DNA of 6,899 bases from Faecalibacterium sp. (GTDB lineage Bacteria; Bacillota; Clostridia; Oscillospirales; Ruminococcaceae): the NCBI GenBank assembly GCA_020025795.1, contig JAHHRK010000080.1, forward strand, positions 1 to 6,899, in the 5' to 3' direction. Below are positions 1 through 5,940 of this stretch, in pieces. The first letter of the stretch is position 1, and each line of letters begins with the position of its first letter. The notes under the pieces were generated by a model, which saw nothing but the letters and a program-made list of their open reading frames with translations, did no database searches and had not been told where the DNA came from. Position numbers and translations under genes: made by a program.

Positions 1-2
1 GG

Positions 3-212
3 ACGGGTGAGATGATCGACGGCGATGCCTGCGTGGAAGGAAAACTGGAATGGGTACCTAAATCCGCTGTTTATTCGCTGCCCATCTGGCAGGGAGATAA
101 AATCTTTTTGCATCTGCTGGAAAATCGCCCGGCGTTCTTTTCGCTGAAGCTGGTGTATCATGGCGAAGAACTGGTGCAGGCCGTGCTGGACGGAAAACAA
201 ATCGAACTGTAA
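3..212 (+). CDS. NUDIX hydrolase, 8-oxo-dGTP diphosphatase type (3' end only)
   Basis: This is the C-terminal 69 residues of a protein whose start lies before the window; the frame is open from the first base and ends at TAA 210-212. The visible part includes EGKLEWVPK, then LPIWQGDKIFLHLL, then RPAFFSLKLVYHGEELVQAVLDG. This matches the C-terminal half of MutT/MutX-like NUDIX enzymes, which hydrolyse oxidised nucleotides such as 8-oxo-dGTP to the monophosphate and so prevent mutagenic incorporation. The catalytic NUDIX box (GX5EX7REUXEEXGU) would lie upstream and cannot be checked here, so substrate specificity is inferred from the tail alone. The gene converges on the minus-strand cluster and is followed by a small hairpin and a strong terminator. 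Start unknown; the internal ATG at 12 is not a likely start. Confidence 0.8.
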   Translation, partial: TGEMIDGDACVEGKLEWVPKSAVYSLPIWQGDKIFLHLLENRPAFFSLKLVYHGEELVQAVLDGKQIEL

Positions 213-215
213 TAT

Positions 216-247
216 TTTTCCACAGGAAACGGATTCTCGGTGGAAAA
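216..247 (+). repeat. Small inverted repeat just after the NUDIX stop codon
   Basis: TTTTCCAC (216-223) is the exact reverse complement of GTGGAAAA (240-247), and the inner bases can pair further with one bulge. It begins 3 nt after the stop codon. No T-run follows it, so it is not a complete intrinsic terminator; it may protect the 3' end of the transcript or be chance. Confidence 0.4.
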
Positions 248-271
248 TACAGACGAAAGCATTCCAATAAA

Positions 272-311
272 AAAATAGCAGTCGGTATGATTTTATACCG
301 ACTGCTATTTT
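272..311. terminator. Bidirectional intrinsic terminator between convergent genes
   Basis: A perfect 17-bp inverted repeat (272-288 paired with 295-311) surrounds a 6-nt loop, GATTTT. On the plus strand the stem ends in TTTT followed by a T-rich tail to about 321, which suits termination of the NUDIX transcript. On the minus strand the run of A at 269-275 reads as a T-run, which suits termination of the J-domain protein transcript, whose stop codon is 31 nt away. Its place between two convergent genes fits both roles. Confidence 0.92.
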
Positions 312-342
312 CATTTGTTTTATAACTTGAAGTGTTTGCGTG

Positions 343-1077
343 TTAGCAATAGAAACCGGGGCAATAGAAGAATCGGGGGAAGAATCCAGGACCAAAGCAA
401 CAGTTGCACAACAGATTCAACATCAGCAAACGGAAACAGAAATTTCCGCTGCCGGAGCTGCCGCCGTATTCGTGGCTGCGCTGCTGATATGCACCGGCAG
501 GACCTTGCATCCGATTATACAGGGTGCGATATTCTACATTTTGCGGGTCCATCTGGCAGGCACGGCGTGCATCGTTCATGGCATCCACCTGACGGCCCAG
601 ACCCTGGTTTGCCAAAGCGGACAGATAATACCAGCGGGCATTGCGGTCCTGGATTTCATCCAGTACACGGCGAGCCTCGGGATAGCGGTGGTTGGCAATA
701 AAATTGCGTGCTGCCTGCATTTGCGGGGTATCGGTGCCCTGGTAGCTGCTCTGGCCGCCGTAATAGCTGTTTTGCTGGTTGTAGTAGCCGCCGCCGAAAA
801 AGTCGTTAAATCCAAAAGGATCGGCATTCTGGCCGTAGCCCTGCTGATAACCCTGACTGTAACCGTAGGGATTATAGCCGCTCTGAGCCTGCTGCGCCTG
901 ACCGCCTTTCATGATGGTGTCATAGGCTTCCTGCACCTGCTTGAAGTGTTCTTCGGCGGTGGGGTCGTTGGGGTTCAGGTCCGGATGCCAGCGCTTGCAC
1001 TGAGCGCGATATGCTTTTTTAATTTCGTCATCGCTGGCGCCGCGGGAGATCCCAAGCACCTGATAGGGGTCGTTCAT
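343..1077 (-). CDS. J-domain (DnaJ-like) protein with low-complexity linker, TPR-like segment and Cys-rich tail
   Basis: The 244-residue product starts with a J domain (about 1-65): DPYQVLGI at 3-10, then the signature HPD at 31-33, then the FKQVQEAYD helix. J domains stimulate the ATPase of DnaK/Hsp70 through HPD. Residues 60-115 are rich in Gln, Gly, Tyr and Asn and probably disordered. Residues 117-191 ([11 protein letters not shown] onward) look like two TPR-type helical hairpins. The tail is hydrophobic and cysteine-rich (C214, C224, C226, C227, C239, C244). It lacks the zinc-finger and C-terminal substrate domains of true DnaJ, so it is not the housekeeping dnaJ but a class III type cochaperone or a J-domain scaffold. 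A GAGGAAA ribosome site precedes the ATG. It is the last gene of the minus-strand cluster, 83 bp after the DUF5685 gene. Client and location are unknown; the tail might bind metal or membrane. Confidence 0.88.
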   Translation of the reverse strand: MNDPYQVLGISRGASDDEIKKAYRAQCKRWHPDLNPNDPTAEEHFKQVQEAYDTIMKGGQAQQAQSGYNPYGYSQGYQQGYGQNADPFGFNDFFGGGYYNQQNSYYGGQSSYQGTDTPQMQAARNFIANHRYPEARRVLDEIQDRNARWYYLSALANQGLGRQVDAMNDARRACQMDPQNVEYRTLYNRMQGPAGAYQQRSHEYGGSSGSGNFCFRLLMLNLLCNCCFGPGFFPRFFYCPGFYC

Positions 1078-1160
1078 GTGTTTCCTCGTCTCTATTAAAA
1101 TCTATAAAAAGAATGGCGAATGGTCAGATATTGCTATTTTACGGGAAATAATGGAAAAAA

Positions 1161-2030
1161 TCAATCCTGATTCGGATGGCTGCTGTCCGTATCTTCTTTT
1201 TCGGATTCTTCCTGCTGTGCAGGGAACGGCCAGCGACTCCATACGCCGGAATACAAAATGTTACGCAGAATATCGCCGTCTGCGACACAAGGCAACACTT
1301 CAAAGGCGGCAGTACACTGTGCCATCATGCCTTGCAGACTTTCCTGCAAAGCTTCTTTCCAGTCGGGGGCTTCGCTGTATTGATACAGCGGATTGTAGTG
1401 GTGTTTTTTCTGGTCCTTTTCCAAATCGTCGGCTGCATCCAGAAGATAAATGAACTGACCCAGCGTCATGCCGATGGTTTCCAGTTCACGGCTCCAGTGG
1501 TCCTGCTTGTACAAAAACAACGCAGCCATCAACCGCCCAAAGCAAGCGGATACCACGTCCGGCTGCTGGCAGTTTTCGGCTTCCAGCCGATTCAGCTCTG
1601 CAAGTTCGGTGCGAATCGCCTCGCACTGCATAGGCCAGCGGCGACGAATTTCCGGCAGACGCTTTTCCAGCAGAGCCATCAGGGTCCGCCCGACAAGGCT
1701 GCGGTCGTCCTGCCATTTATCTTGGGCACTGTAATAGTGCAGCGCAACGGACATATCCGCACAGTAATCGGTGGGGGTGGCGCTGCGCCAGGCCTGCGGC
1801 TTAAACGGGTGTGCAGGACAGCGATTCAGGCCGGATTGCTCCGGCACCTCATCTTCGTATAGGCTGCACAATAAAATATCCAGAAAGGTCAAATCATAGC
1901 TCAGGGTCATGCGGCCGCGCAGGCCGTGCAGTTCGCCCAGGCGGCGGCACAGGCCGCAGTAGCTTTGCCGATACCGGTCAAAGGCAGGCTGCGCCAACGC
2001 TTTCTGGTTTACAAGGACATAGCCAAACAT
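1161..2030 (-). CDS. DUF5685 family protein
   Basis: The 289-residue, mostly helical protein is recognised as DUF5685 by its N-terminus (MFGYVLVNQKAL), the YCGLCRRLG segment with a CxxC pair at C25/C28, the YDLTFLDILL stretch, and the late DAADDLEKD motif (198-206) followed by YNPL. The family has no established function. Two Asp-rich DxxxD patterns (D104-D108 and D202-D206) resemble the metal-diphosphate motifs of class I isoprenoid synthases; this is an inference only. No signal peptide or clear membrane segment is seen. The C-terminus is a short acidic tail rich in Glu, Asp and Ser. The start at 2028-2030 is supported by a GGAAGAA ribosome site. It lies 15 nt downstream of the zinc-ribbon gene and is surely cotranscribed with it. 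Confidence 0.85.
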   Translation of the reverse strand: MFGYVLVNQKALAQPAFDRYRQSYCGLCRRLGELHGLRGRMTLSYDLTFLDILLCSLYEDEVPEQSGLNRCPAHPFKPQAWRSATPTDYCADMSVALHYYSAQDKWQDDRSLVGRTLMALLEKRLPEIRRRWPMQCEAIRTELAELNRLEAENCQQPDVVSACFGRLMAALFLYKQDHWSRELETIGMTLGQFIYLLDAADDLEKDQKKHHYNPLYQYSEAPDWKEALQESLQGMMAQCTAAFEVLPCVADGDILRNILYSGVWSRWPFPAQQEESEKEDTDSSHPNQD

Positions 2031-2045
2031 AGGTTCTTCCGCCTT

Positions 2046-2441
2046 TTAACTCTTCTTTACAAACTGTGTGCCGCACTTGGGGCAGGTGATCTGAATCCGG
2101 CCACGGCCGCGGGGAACACGTAACTTCTGGTGGCACTGGGGGCAGCGGTAATAGTGGTACAGCTTACGGTTGTTCCACTGCGCCTTCTGCTGGCGGCGCC
2201 AGGAGGCAAAATTGTTTTTCATGGTGTAGAACTTGTAGTTCTCTGCGGTACGGGCCGGAATGTTTCGGCTGAACATCCGGAAATACTGATAAATCAGCAA
2301 GCCGATGCCCAGCCAGTACAAAATCCAAAGATGGGTAAACATGGCCAGCACCAGCAGAGCCAGGCTGACAATGGATAAAAACTGGTTCAGCGAGTCGGTG
2401 CCATAGCGGCCGACCATGAAGCGACGAATTCTTTCTCTCAT
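2046..2441 (-). CDS. Small membrane protein with C-terminal zinc ribbon
   Basis: From the ATG at 2439-2441 the product has 131 residues. A basic N-terminus with FMVGRYG is followed by a hydrophobic stretch (about 20-52), probably two membrane segments. A basic juxtamembrane region follows (FRMFSRNI, ASWRRQQK), then a zinc ribbon with two CxxC pairs at 100/103 and 120/123, separated by LRVPRGRGRIQIT. Such ribbons bind one structural Zn2+ and often contact nucleic acid or protein. The specific function is unknown. An in-frame GTG at 2463-2465 would add 8 residues; I prefer the ATG because homologues as I recall them begin near M-R-E/D-R, though its ribosome site is weak. It is the first gene of the minus-strand trio and is divergent from the ATP synthase operon. 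Confidence 0.82.
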   Translation of the reverse strand: MRERIRRFMVGRYGTDSLNQFLSIVSLALLVLAMFTHLWILYWLGIGLLIYQYFRMFSRNIPARTAENYKFYTMKNNFASWRRQQKAQWNNRKLYHYYRCPQCHQKLRVPRGRGRIQITCPKCGTQFVKKS

Positions 2442-2585
2442 ATGGATCGTTACACTCACTTTCACAAAGGGGAGTTCCCAGAAGGATTAAAGATTACATG
2501 CTTATTATTTCAGGAAAGTATTGCAATTTTTTGAACAAACGAAAAAACCAATATAAATTGTTGTGCATCTAAAGTTTTTTGCATA

Positions 2586-2614
2586 TTGAAAGAGTGCCGC
2601 ACGGTAGCTTTAAT
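2586..2614 (+). promoter_or_regulatory. Candidate sigma-A promoter for the atp operon (distal)
   Basis: TTGAAA (2586-2591, 5 of 6 to TTGACA) is followed after exactly 17 bp by TTTAAT (2609-2614, 5 of 6 to TATAAT). This is the best sequence match in the spacer and would give a leader of about 155 nt before atpZ. Confidence 0.5.
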
Positions 2615-2701
2615 AGGGTATAAATGCACGATAGCAGACGAAAATGTATACGGAAACAATAAGAACAGATTGTTAAATTATCTACATTCCAGCGAAGGAT
2701 A

Positions 2702-2730
2702 TTGTGCATATTTCCTTTTTGCGTTATACT
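2702..2730 (+). promoter_or_regulatory. Candidate sigma-A promoter for the atp operon (proximal)
   Basis: TATACT (2725-2730, 5 of 6 to the -10 consensus) lies 17 bp after TTGTGC (2702-2707, only TTG conserved). It would start transcription near 2737, about 38 nt before the atpZ start codon, a more usual leader length than the distal candidate gives. It may act together with the distal promoter. Confidence 0.45.
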
Positions 2731-2774
2731 GAGGGCATCACAAAAACCGCGTGTAACGGATAGGGAGGGCTGCC

Positions 2775-3041
2775 ATGAAAGATTGGATGGATGCGATGGA
2801 AAATCTTGTATGGCTGACGCAGCTGGGCGTATCTGTTTTGGTACCGCCTGTTTGCCTAACCTGGCTTTGCAGCTGGCTGGTCAACACGAAAGGCGCGCCG
2901 CTGTGGCTGTATGCAATTTTTATTCCGCTGGGGCTTGCCTGCGGCGGTATGAGTTTTTGGAATTTCTGCAAAATGGTAATGCAGAAGGCCAAACGCCGAA
3001 AAGATGAAAAACAACAATTCTATTTTAACAAACACAGCTGA
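2775..3041 (+). CDS. atpZ: AtpZ/AtpI-family F1F0-ATP synthase accessory membrane protein
   Basis: The 88-residue protein has two membrane helices (about 12-36 and 43-67). The family signature LTQLGVSVLVPP opens the first helix, and a glycine-rich stretch (PLGLACGG) lies in the second. This is the PF09527-type 'ATPase gene 1' family found at the head of many bacterial atp operons. In Bacillus pseudofirmus, AtpZ and AtpI have been linked to Mg2+/Ca2+ transport that supports the synthase. The C-terminus is basic and cytoplasmic (KAKRRKDEK). The start is fixed by an AGGGAGGG ribosome site 5 nt upstream. It is the first gene of the operon and precedes atpI by 25 nt. Confidence 0.82.
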   Translation: MKDWMDAMENLVWLTQLGVSVLVPPVCLTWLCSWLVNTKGAPLWLYAIFIPLGLACGGMSFWNFCKMVMQKAKRRKDEKQQFYFNKHS

Positions 3042-3056
3042 ATTGTACAGCTAAAT

Positions 3057-3061
3057 GGAGG
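3057..3061 (+). promoter_or_regulatory. Ribosome binding site that decides the atpI start
   Basis: GGAGG lies 5 nt before the ATG at 3067. An in-frame ATG at 3055 sits on top of this site and has no ribosome site of its own, so 3067 is the likely start. Confidence 0.8.
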
Positions 3062-3066
3062 AAAAA

Positions 3067-3582
3067 ATGAAACTCCAACCCGAATCCAAACAAGAAATGA
3101 AACGCATGACCGCTGGCGTATCGTTATGCACGGCGATTATGTTTGTTTTATTTGCTGCACTGCACATGGTAAACTTCGCTCCGTTCGACTATCGGGTCGT
3201 GCTGGGCGGACTGTGCGGCAGTGCAGTGGCACTGATTAACTTCCGCGGCATTTGCGTCATGACGCAAAAGGCCGTGGCAGAGCAGGATGAAAAACGCCGC
3301 AAGATGCTGATCCAGCTTTCGTACAATCGTCGAATGCTGATGCAGGTAGCGTGGATCATCATTGTAATTTTAGTGCCGCATTTCCAGCTGGTGGCCGGTA
3401 TCGCGCCGCTGGCATTCCCCCGTTTAACAATCTATTACCTGCAAATAACTGGGCAATTCCGCAAGGAAACACCGAAAGGCGAACAGACCGAAGAAATCAC
3501 TGTTGATGAAACGATCGAGCCGGTCGGTGAGCTTGTGGTTGAGCACGAGGAAGAAGGAGGTGAAAGCAAAGAATGGAAGTAA
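3067..3582 (+). CDS. atpI: ATP synthase subunit I (AtpI)
   Basis: The 171-residue protein has four predicted membrane segments (about 16-36, 43-65, 90-108, 110-128). This is the layout of the ATP-synt_I family (PF03899), including the charged cytoplasmic loop (EQDEKRRKM) and a proline- and leucine-rich final hairpin ending in FPRLTIYYL. AtpI assists assembly of the c-ring, notably in Na+ type synthases, and is not part of the finished enzyme. After the last helix comes an unusual Glu-rich tail (about 138-170), longer than in the textbook examples. The gene overlaps atpB by 10 nt, which implies translational coupling. The name is inferred from topology and position, because sequence conservation in this family is low. 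Confidence 0.8.
   Translation: MKLQPESKQEMKRMTAGVSLCTAIMFVLFAALHMVNFAPFDYRVVLGGLCGSAVALINFRGICVMTQKAVAEQDEKRRKMLIQLSYNRRMLMQVAWIIIVILVPHFQLVAGIAPLAFPRLTIYYLQITGQFRKETPKGEQTEEITVDETIEPVGELVVEHEEEGGESKEWK
3553..3563 (+). promoter_or_regulatory. Strong Shine-Dalgarno for atpB inside atpI
   Basis: GAAGGAGGTGA is an almost complete complement of the 16S rRNA 3' end, starting 20 nt before the atpB ATG and lying within the Glu-rich end of atpI. It allows strong independent initiation of atpB in addition to coupling through the 10-nt overlap. Confidence 0.8.
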
Positions 3583-4475
3583 CACTGAATGGTGCAAAGA
3601 TCCTGTATGTGATCCATAATGTACCGCTTTTGGGTGAATTGAAAATCACGCAGACACTGGTAGTTACCTGGATCGTTATGGGCATCACTGCTGTTTTGGC
3701 CTGGTGGCTGGGACACAACCTGAAGGTGGACCATATCTCGAAGCGGCAGGCTGCCGCAGAGTTGATCGTAAGCAAGCTGAACGGCTTTGTGCGCGGCAAC
3801 ATGGGCCCTAATTTCGATCGTTATATCCCGCTGGTGGGCGCGATTTTTTCCTTGAGCGTCATCTGTAACCTGATCAGTGTATTCGGCATCTGGAGCCCTA
3901 CTGCGGATTTGAATACCGAGCTGGCCTGGGCTGTGGTCGTATTCGTATTGATTACCTACCACAAAATCACGTCTGGCGGTATCCTGAACTACCTGAAGGG
4001 CTTCCTGGAACCACTGTTTATTCTGGCACCTATCAATGTGATGAGCGAATGTTTTACCCCTGTTAGTATGTCGTTCCGTCACTTCGGTAATATCCTGTCC
4101 GGTACCGTTATTTCCACACTGATCTACGCAGCACTGACCGCGGCAACCGGCGCGCTGTTCGGCGCACTGGGTTCCAACCTGGTTTTGGCTGCGGCTTTCG
4201 TTGTGGTAGGTGCGCTGCTGGCAGCACGCGGTTTCAAAAAGCGCAAGCTGGTCTTTAAGATCGCGGGCGGTGCAGTTGCAGCGATGGGCGTTTTGTCTGC
4301 GCTGAGCCAGCTGCCAGGTATTGGCGGATTTATTACGGCAATCCCCTGGCTGGACATCGGTGTACCCGCAATTACCGGTCTGTATTTTGACTGGTTCGGC
4401 GGATGCATCCAGGCATTTATTTTCTGTACCCTGACAACATTGTTCATTAAGCAAGCTGCCGGCGACGACGCATAA
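3573..4475 (+). CDS. atpB: F1F0-ATP synthase subunit a
   Basis: Subunit a forms the two half-channels next to the c-ring and carries the essential stator arginine, here R169 in SFRHFGN (E. coli R210 in LRLFGN). Other family marks are NLISVFG, PTADLNT (109-115), FLEPLFILAPIN (144-155) and IQAFIF with Q280 (E. coli Q252). At 300 residues it is longer than many family members (about 220-270). The excess lies at about residues 201-247, between the arginine helix and the final helix, as two hydrophobic stretches joined by a basic turn (RGFKKRK). The position of E. coli E219 is a threonine (T178). The gene overlaps atpI by 10 nt and is followed by a 50-nt spacer before atpE. Confidence 0.95.
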   Translation: MEVTLNGAKILYVIHNVPLLGELKITQTLVVTWIVMGITAVLAWWLGHNLKVDHISKRQAAAELIVSKLNGFVRGNMGPNFDRYIPLVGAIFSLSVICNLISVFGIWSPTADLNTELAWAVVVFVLITYHKITSGGILNYLKGFLEPLFILAPINVMSECFTPVSMSFRHFGNILSGTVISTLIYAALTAATGALFGALGSNLVLAAAFVVVGALLAARGFKKRKLVFKIAGGAVAAMGVLSALSQLPGIGGFITAIPWLDIGVPAITGLYFDWFGGCIQAFIFCTLTTLFIKQAAGDDA

Positions 4476-4493
4476 CGCGCGGCCGGTTCACTA

Positions 4494-4807
<314 letters not shown>

Positions 4808-4811
4808 TTCG

Positions 4812-4841
4812 CTCCTGACAGAAGAAACGAAAGACAGGAGG
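4812..4841 (+). promoter_or_regulatory. Possible hairpin covering the atpF ribosome site
   Basis: CTCCTG (4812-4817) is the exact reverse complement of CAGGAG (4835-4840), with a 17-nt A-rich loop. The right arm contains most of the AGGAGG Shine-Dalgarno (4836-4841) of atpF, so the fold could lower atpF translation relative to atpE. The 6-bp stem is only modest, and the complement of any Shine-Dalgarno can occur by chance. Confidence 0.4.
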
Positions 4842-4850
4842 ATAGTACAC

Positions 4851-5357
4851 ATGGAGTTGTATCAGGCGTTGATCACGGTCGATCCGGGCGTATTTCTTGT
4901 CCAGATCTGCAACCTGATGATTCAGCTTTTGATCCTGAAAAAATTCCTGTTGGAGCCTGTAAAGAAAGTTCTGGACGAGCGCAAGGCACTGGCGGATGCA
5001 CAAATCGCTGATGCCGAAAAGGCAAACCAGGATGCACAGGCAATGAAGGCAGAATACGAGCAGAGCCTGGCCAGCGCAAAAGCTGAGGCAAACGGCATCG
5101 TTGCTGCTGCCCAGAAGACCGCTGCTGCACGCAGCGAGGCTATTGTGGGCGAAGCACGCGCCGCAGCGGCTCAGCTGAAGGAAAAGGCACAGGAAGACAT
5201 CGCTCTGGAAAAGAAGAAAGCGATCAATGAGGTCAAGGACGAGATCGGCAACATGGCTATGGATATTGCAACCAAGGTTGTGGAGCGCGAGATCGACCAG
5301 AAGGACCATCAGGCTCTGATCGATGAATTCATCAAGAACGTGGGTGAAACATCATGA
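4851..5357 (+). CDS. atpF: F1F0-ATP synthase subunit b
   Basis: The 168-residue protein has a single N-terminal membrane helix (about 12-34) followed by FLLEPVKKVLDERK, the classic start of the b-subunit stalk. A long, charged, Ala-rich coiled coil (about 40-145) follows. A dimer of b forms the peripheral stalk that holds the alpha/beta head against rotation and binds delta at its C-terminus. The length is normal. An AGGAGG site lies 9 nt before the ATG and may be masked by a hairpin. The stop codon overlaps the atpH start in an ATGA. Confidence 0.95.
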   Translation: MELYQALITVDPGVFLVQICNLMIQLLILKKFLLEPVKKVLDERKALADAQIADAEKANQDAQAMKAEYEQSLASAKAEANGIVAAAQKTAAARSEAIVGEARAAAAQLKEKAQEDIALEKKKAINEVKDEIGNMAMDIATKVVEREIDQKDHQALIDEFIKNVGETS

Positions 5358-5893
5358 CCGAAACGGCCAAGCGTTATGGCGGAAGTCTGTATGACTTAGC
5401 CGCCGAGGAGGGCCTGGAGCAGGCCATTCTGGAAGATGTGGAGGGCTGCGCCAAAATTATGGCGGAAAACCCGGATTATCTGCATCTGCTCAGTATGCCG
5501 AACCTGCCCAAAAAGGAGCGCTGCGGCTTAATTGACGAGGCGTTTTCCGGCCAGGTCCACCCTTATGTGGTCAATTTTATGAAGATCCTGTGCGAAAACG
5601 GCACGCTGCGTGAGCTGCGTGGCTGCGCACAGGAATATCGGCTGCGCTATAACCAGGCGCACGGTATTCTGGAGGCAACGGCAGTTTCGGCTGTCGCACT
5701 GACCGAAGAAAACCGTGCAAAGCTGGAAGCAAAGCTGTGTGCCCTGACAGGCAAGACCGTTCAGCTCAAGACGAAGGTGGACCCCAGCGTGCTGGGCGGC
5801 ATTCGCCTGGATATGGACGGCACCCGCATGGACGGCACGGTCCAGAATCGTCTGGATACGCTGCGCCGCAGTATTTCCGATGCGGTTTTGTAA
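5354..5893 (+). CDS. atpH: F1F0-ATP synthase subunit delta
   Basis: The 179-residue protein has the OSCP/delta layout: an N-terminal helical domain starting TAKRYGGSLYDLA, and a C-terminal domain with the conserved LGGIRLDMDGTRMDGTVQNRLDTL block (147-170, shown in part: LGGI at 147-150, DGTVQNRL at 160-167). Delta joins the top of the alpha/beta head to the b stalk. Its ATG overlaps the atpF stop (ATGA), and the upstream GTGGGTGA is only a weak ribosome site, so translation is probably coupled to atpF. The length is normal for the family. Confidence 0.94.
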   Translation: MTETAKRYGGSLYDLAAEEGLEQAILEDVEGCAKIMAENPDYLHLLSMPNLPKKERCGLIDEAFSGQVHPYVVNFMKILCENGTLRELRGCAQEYRLRYNQAHGILEATAVSAVALTEENRAKLEAKLCALTGKTVQLKTKVDPSVLGGIRLDMDGTRMDGTVQNRLDTLRRSISDAVL

Positions 5894-5940
5894 AAACATG
5901 AAAATTAAAATCTTTAGAATTGAGTGGTGAAAACACAAAG

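Larger units (their letters stand above)
2442..2774. other. Divergent intergenic region (333 bp), AT-rich
   Basis: This spacer separates the minus-strand zinc-ribbon cluster from the plus-strand atp operon and must hold promoters for both. It is markedly more AT-rich than the genes on either side. Two plausible plus-strand sigma-A promoters are listed separately; a third, weaker pairing is TTGAAC (2531-2536) with TATAAA (2552-2557) at only 15 bp spacing. I found no minus-strand -35/-10 pair that I would defend. No ORF, RNA gene or riboswitch-like fold was recognised. Confidence 0.7.

Noticed and set aside
340..1098. Plus-strand open frame of 252 codons, hydrophobic
   Set aside because: It is antisense to the J-domain gene; its Ala/Val/Leu richness is the mirror of Gly/Gln/Tyr codons. 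HPD and the rest of the J domain are on the minus strand.
1078..1160. Possible separate promoter for the J-domain gene on the minus strand
   Set aside because: The best pair (CTGACC with TATAGA) has 15-bp spacing and only four matches in each box; not convincing.
1176..1862. Plus-strand open frame of 228 codons
   Set aside because: It is antisense to the DUF5685 gene, which has family motifs and a ribosome site.
2470..2479. Imperfect palindrome GGGAGTTCCC upstream of the zinc-ribbon gene
   Set aside because: Too short, with arms of only four bases; no second copy to support an operator.
2655..2674. Inverted repeat AACAAT / ATTGTT with 8-nt spacer near the atp promoters
   Set aside because: Six A/T-rich base pairs are expected by chance in such a spacer; no known operator recognised.
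2702..3007. Plus-strand 101-codon frame across the start of atpZ
   Set aside because: It overlaps atpZ in another frame, includes the probable promoter and has no family resemblance.
3435..4454. Minus-strand open frame of 339 codons
   Set aside because: It lies antisense to atpI/atpB; its Gln/Cys/Asp-rich composition is typical of a shadow frame, and the sense strand encodes clear ATP synthase subunits.
5898..5930. Ten-codon mini-ORF between atpH and atpA
   Set aside because: It has no ribosome site and its TGA coincides with the weak atpA site; most likely chance in an AT-rich spacer.
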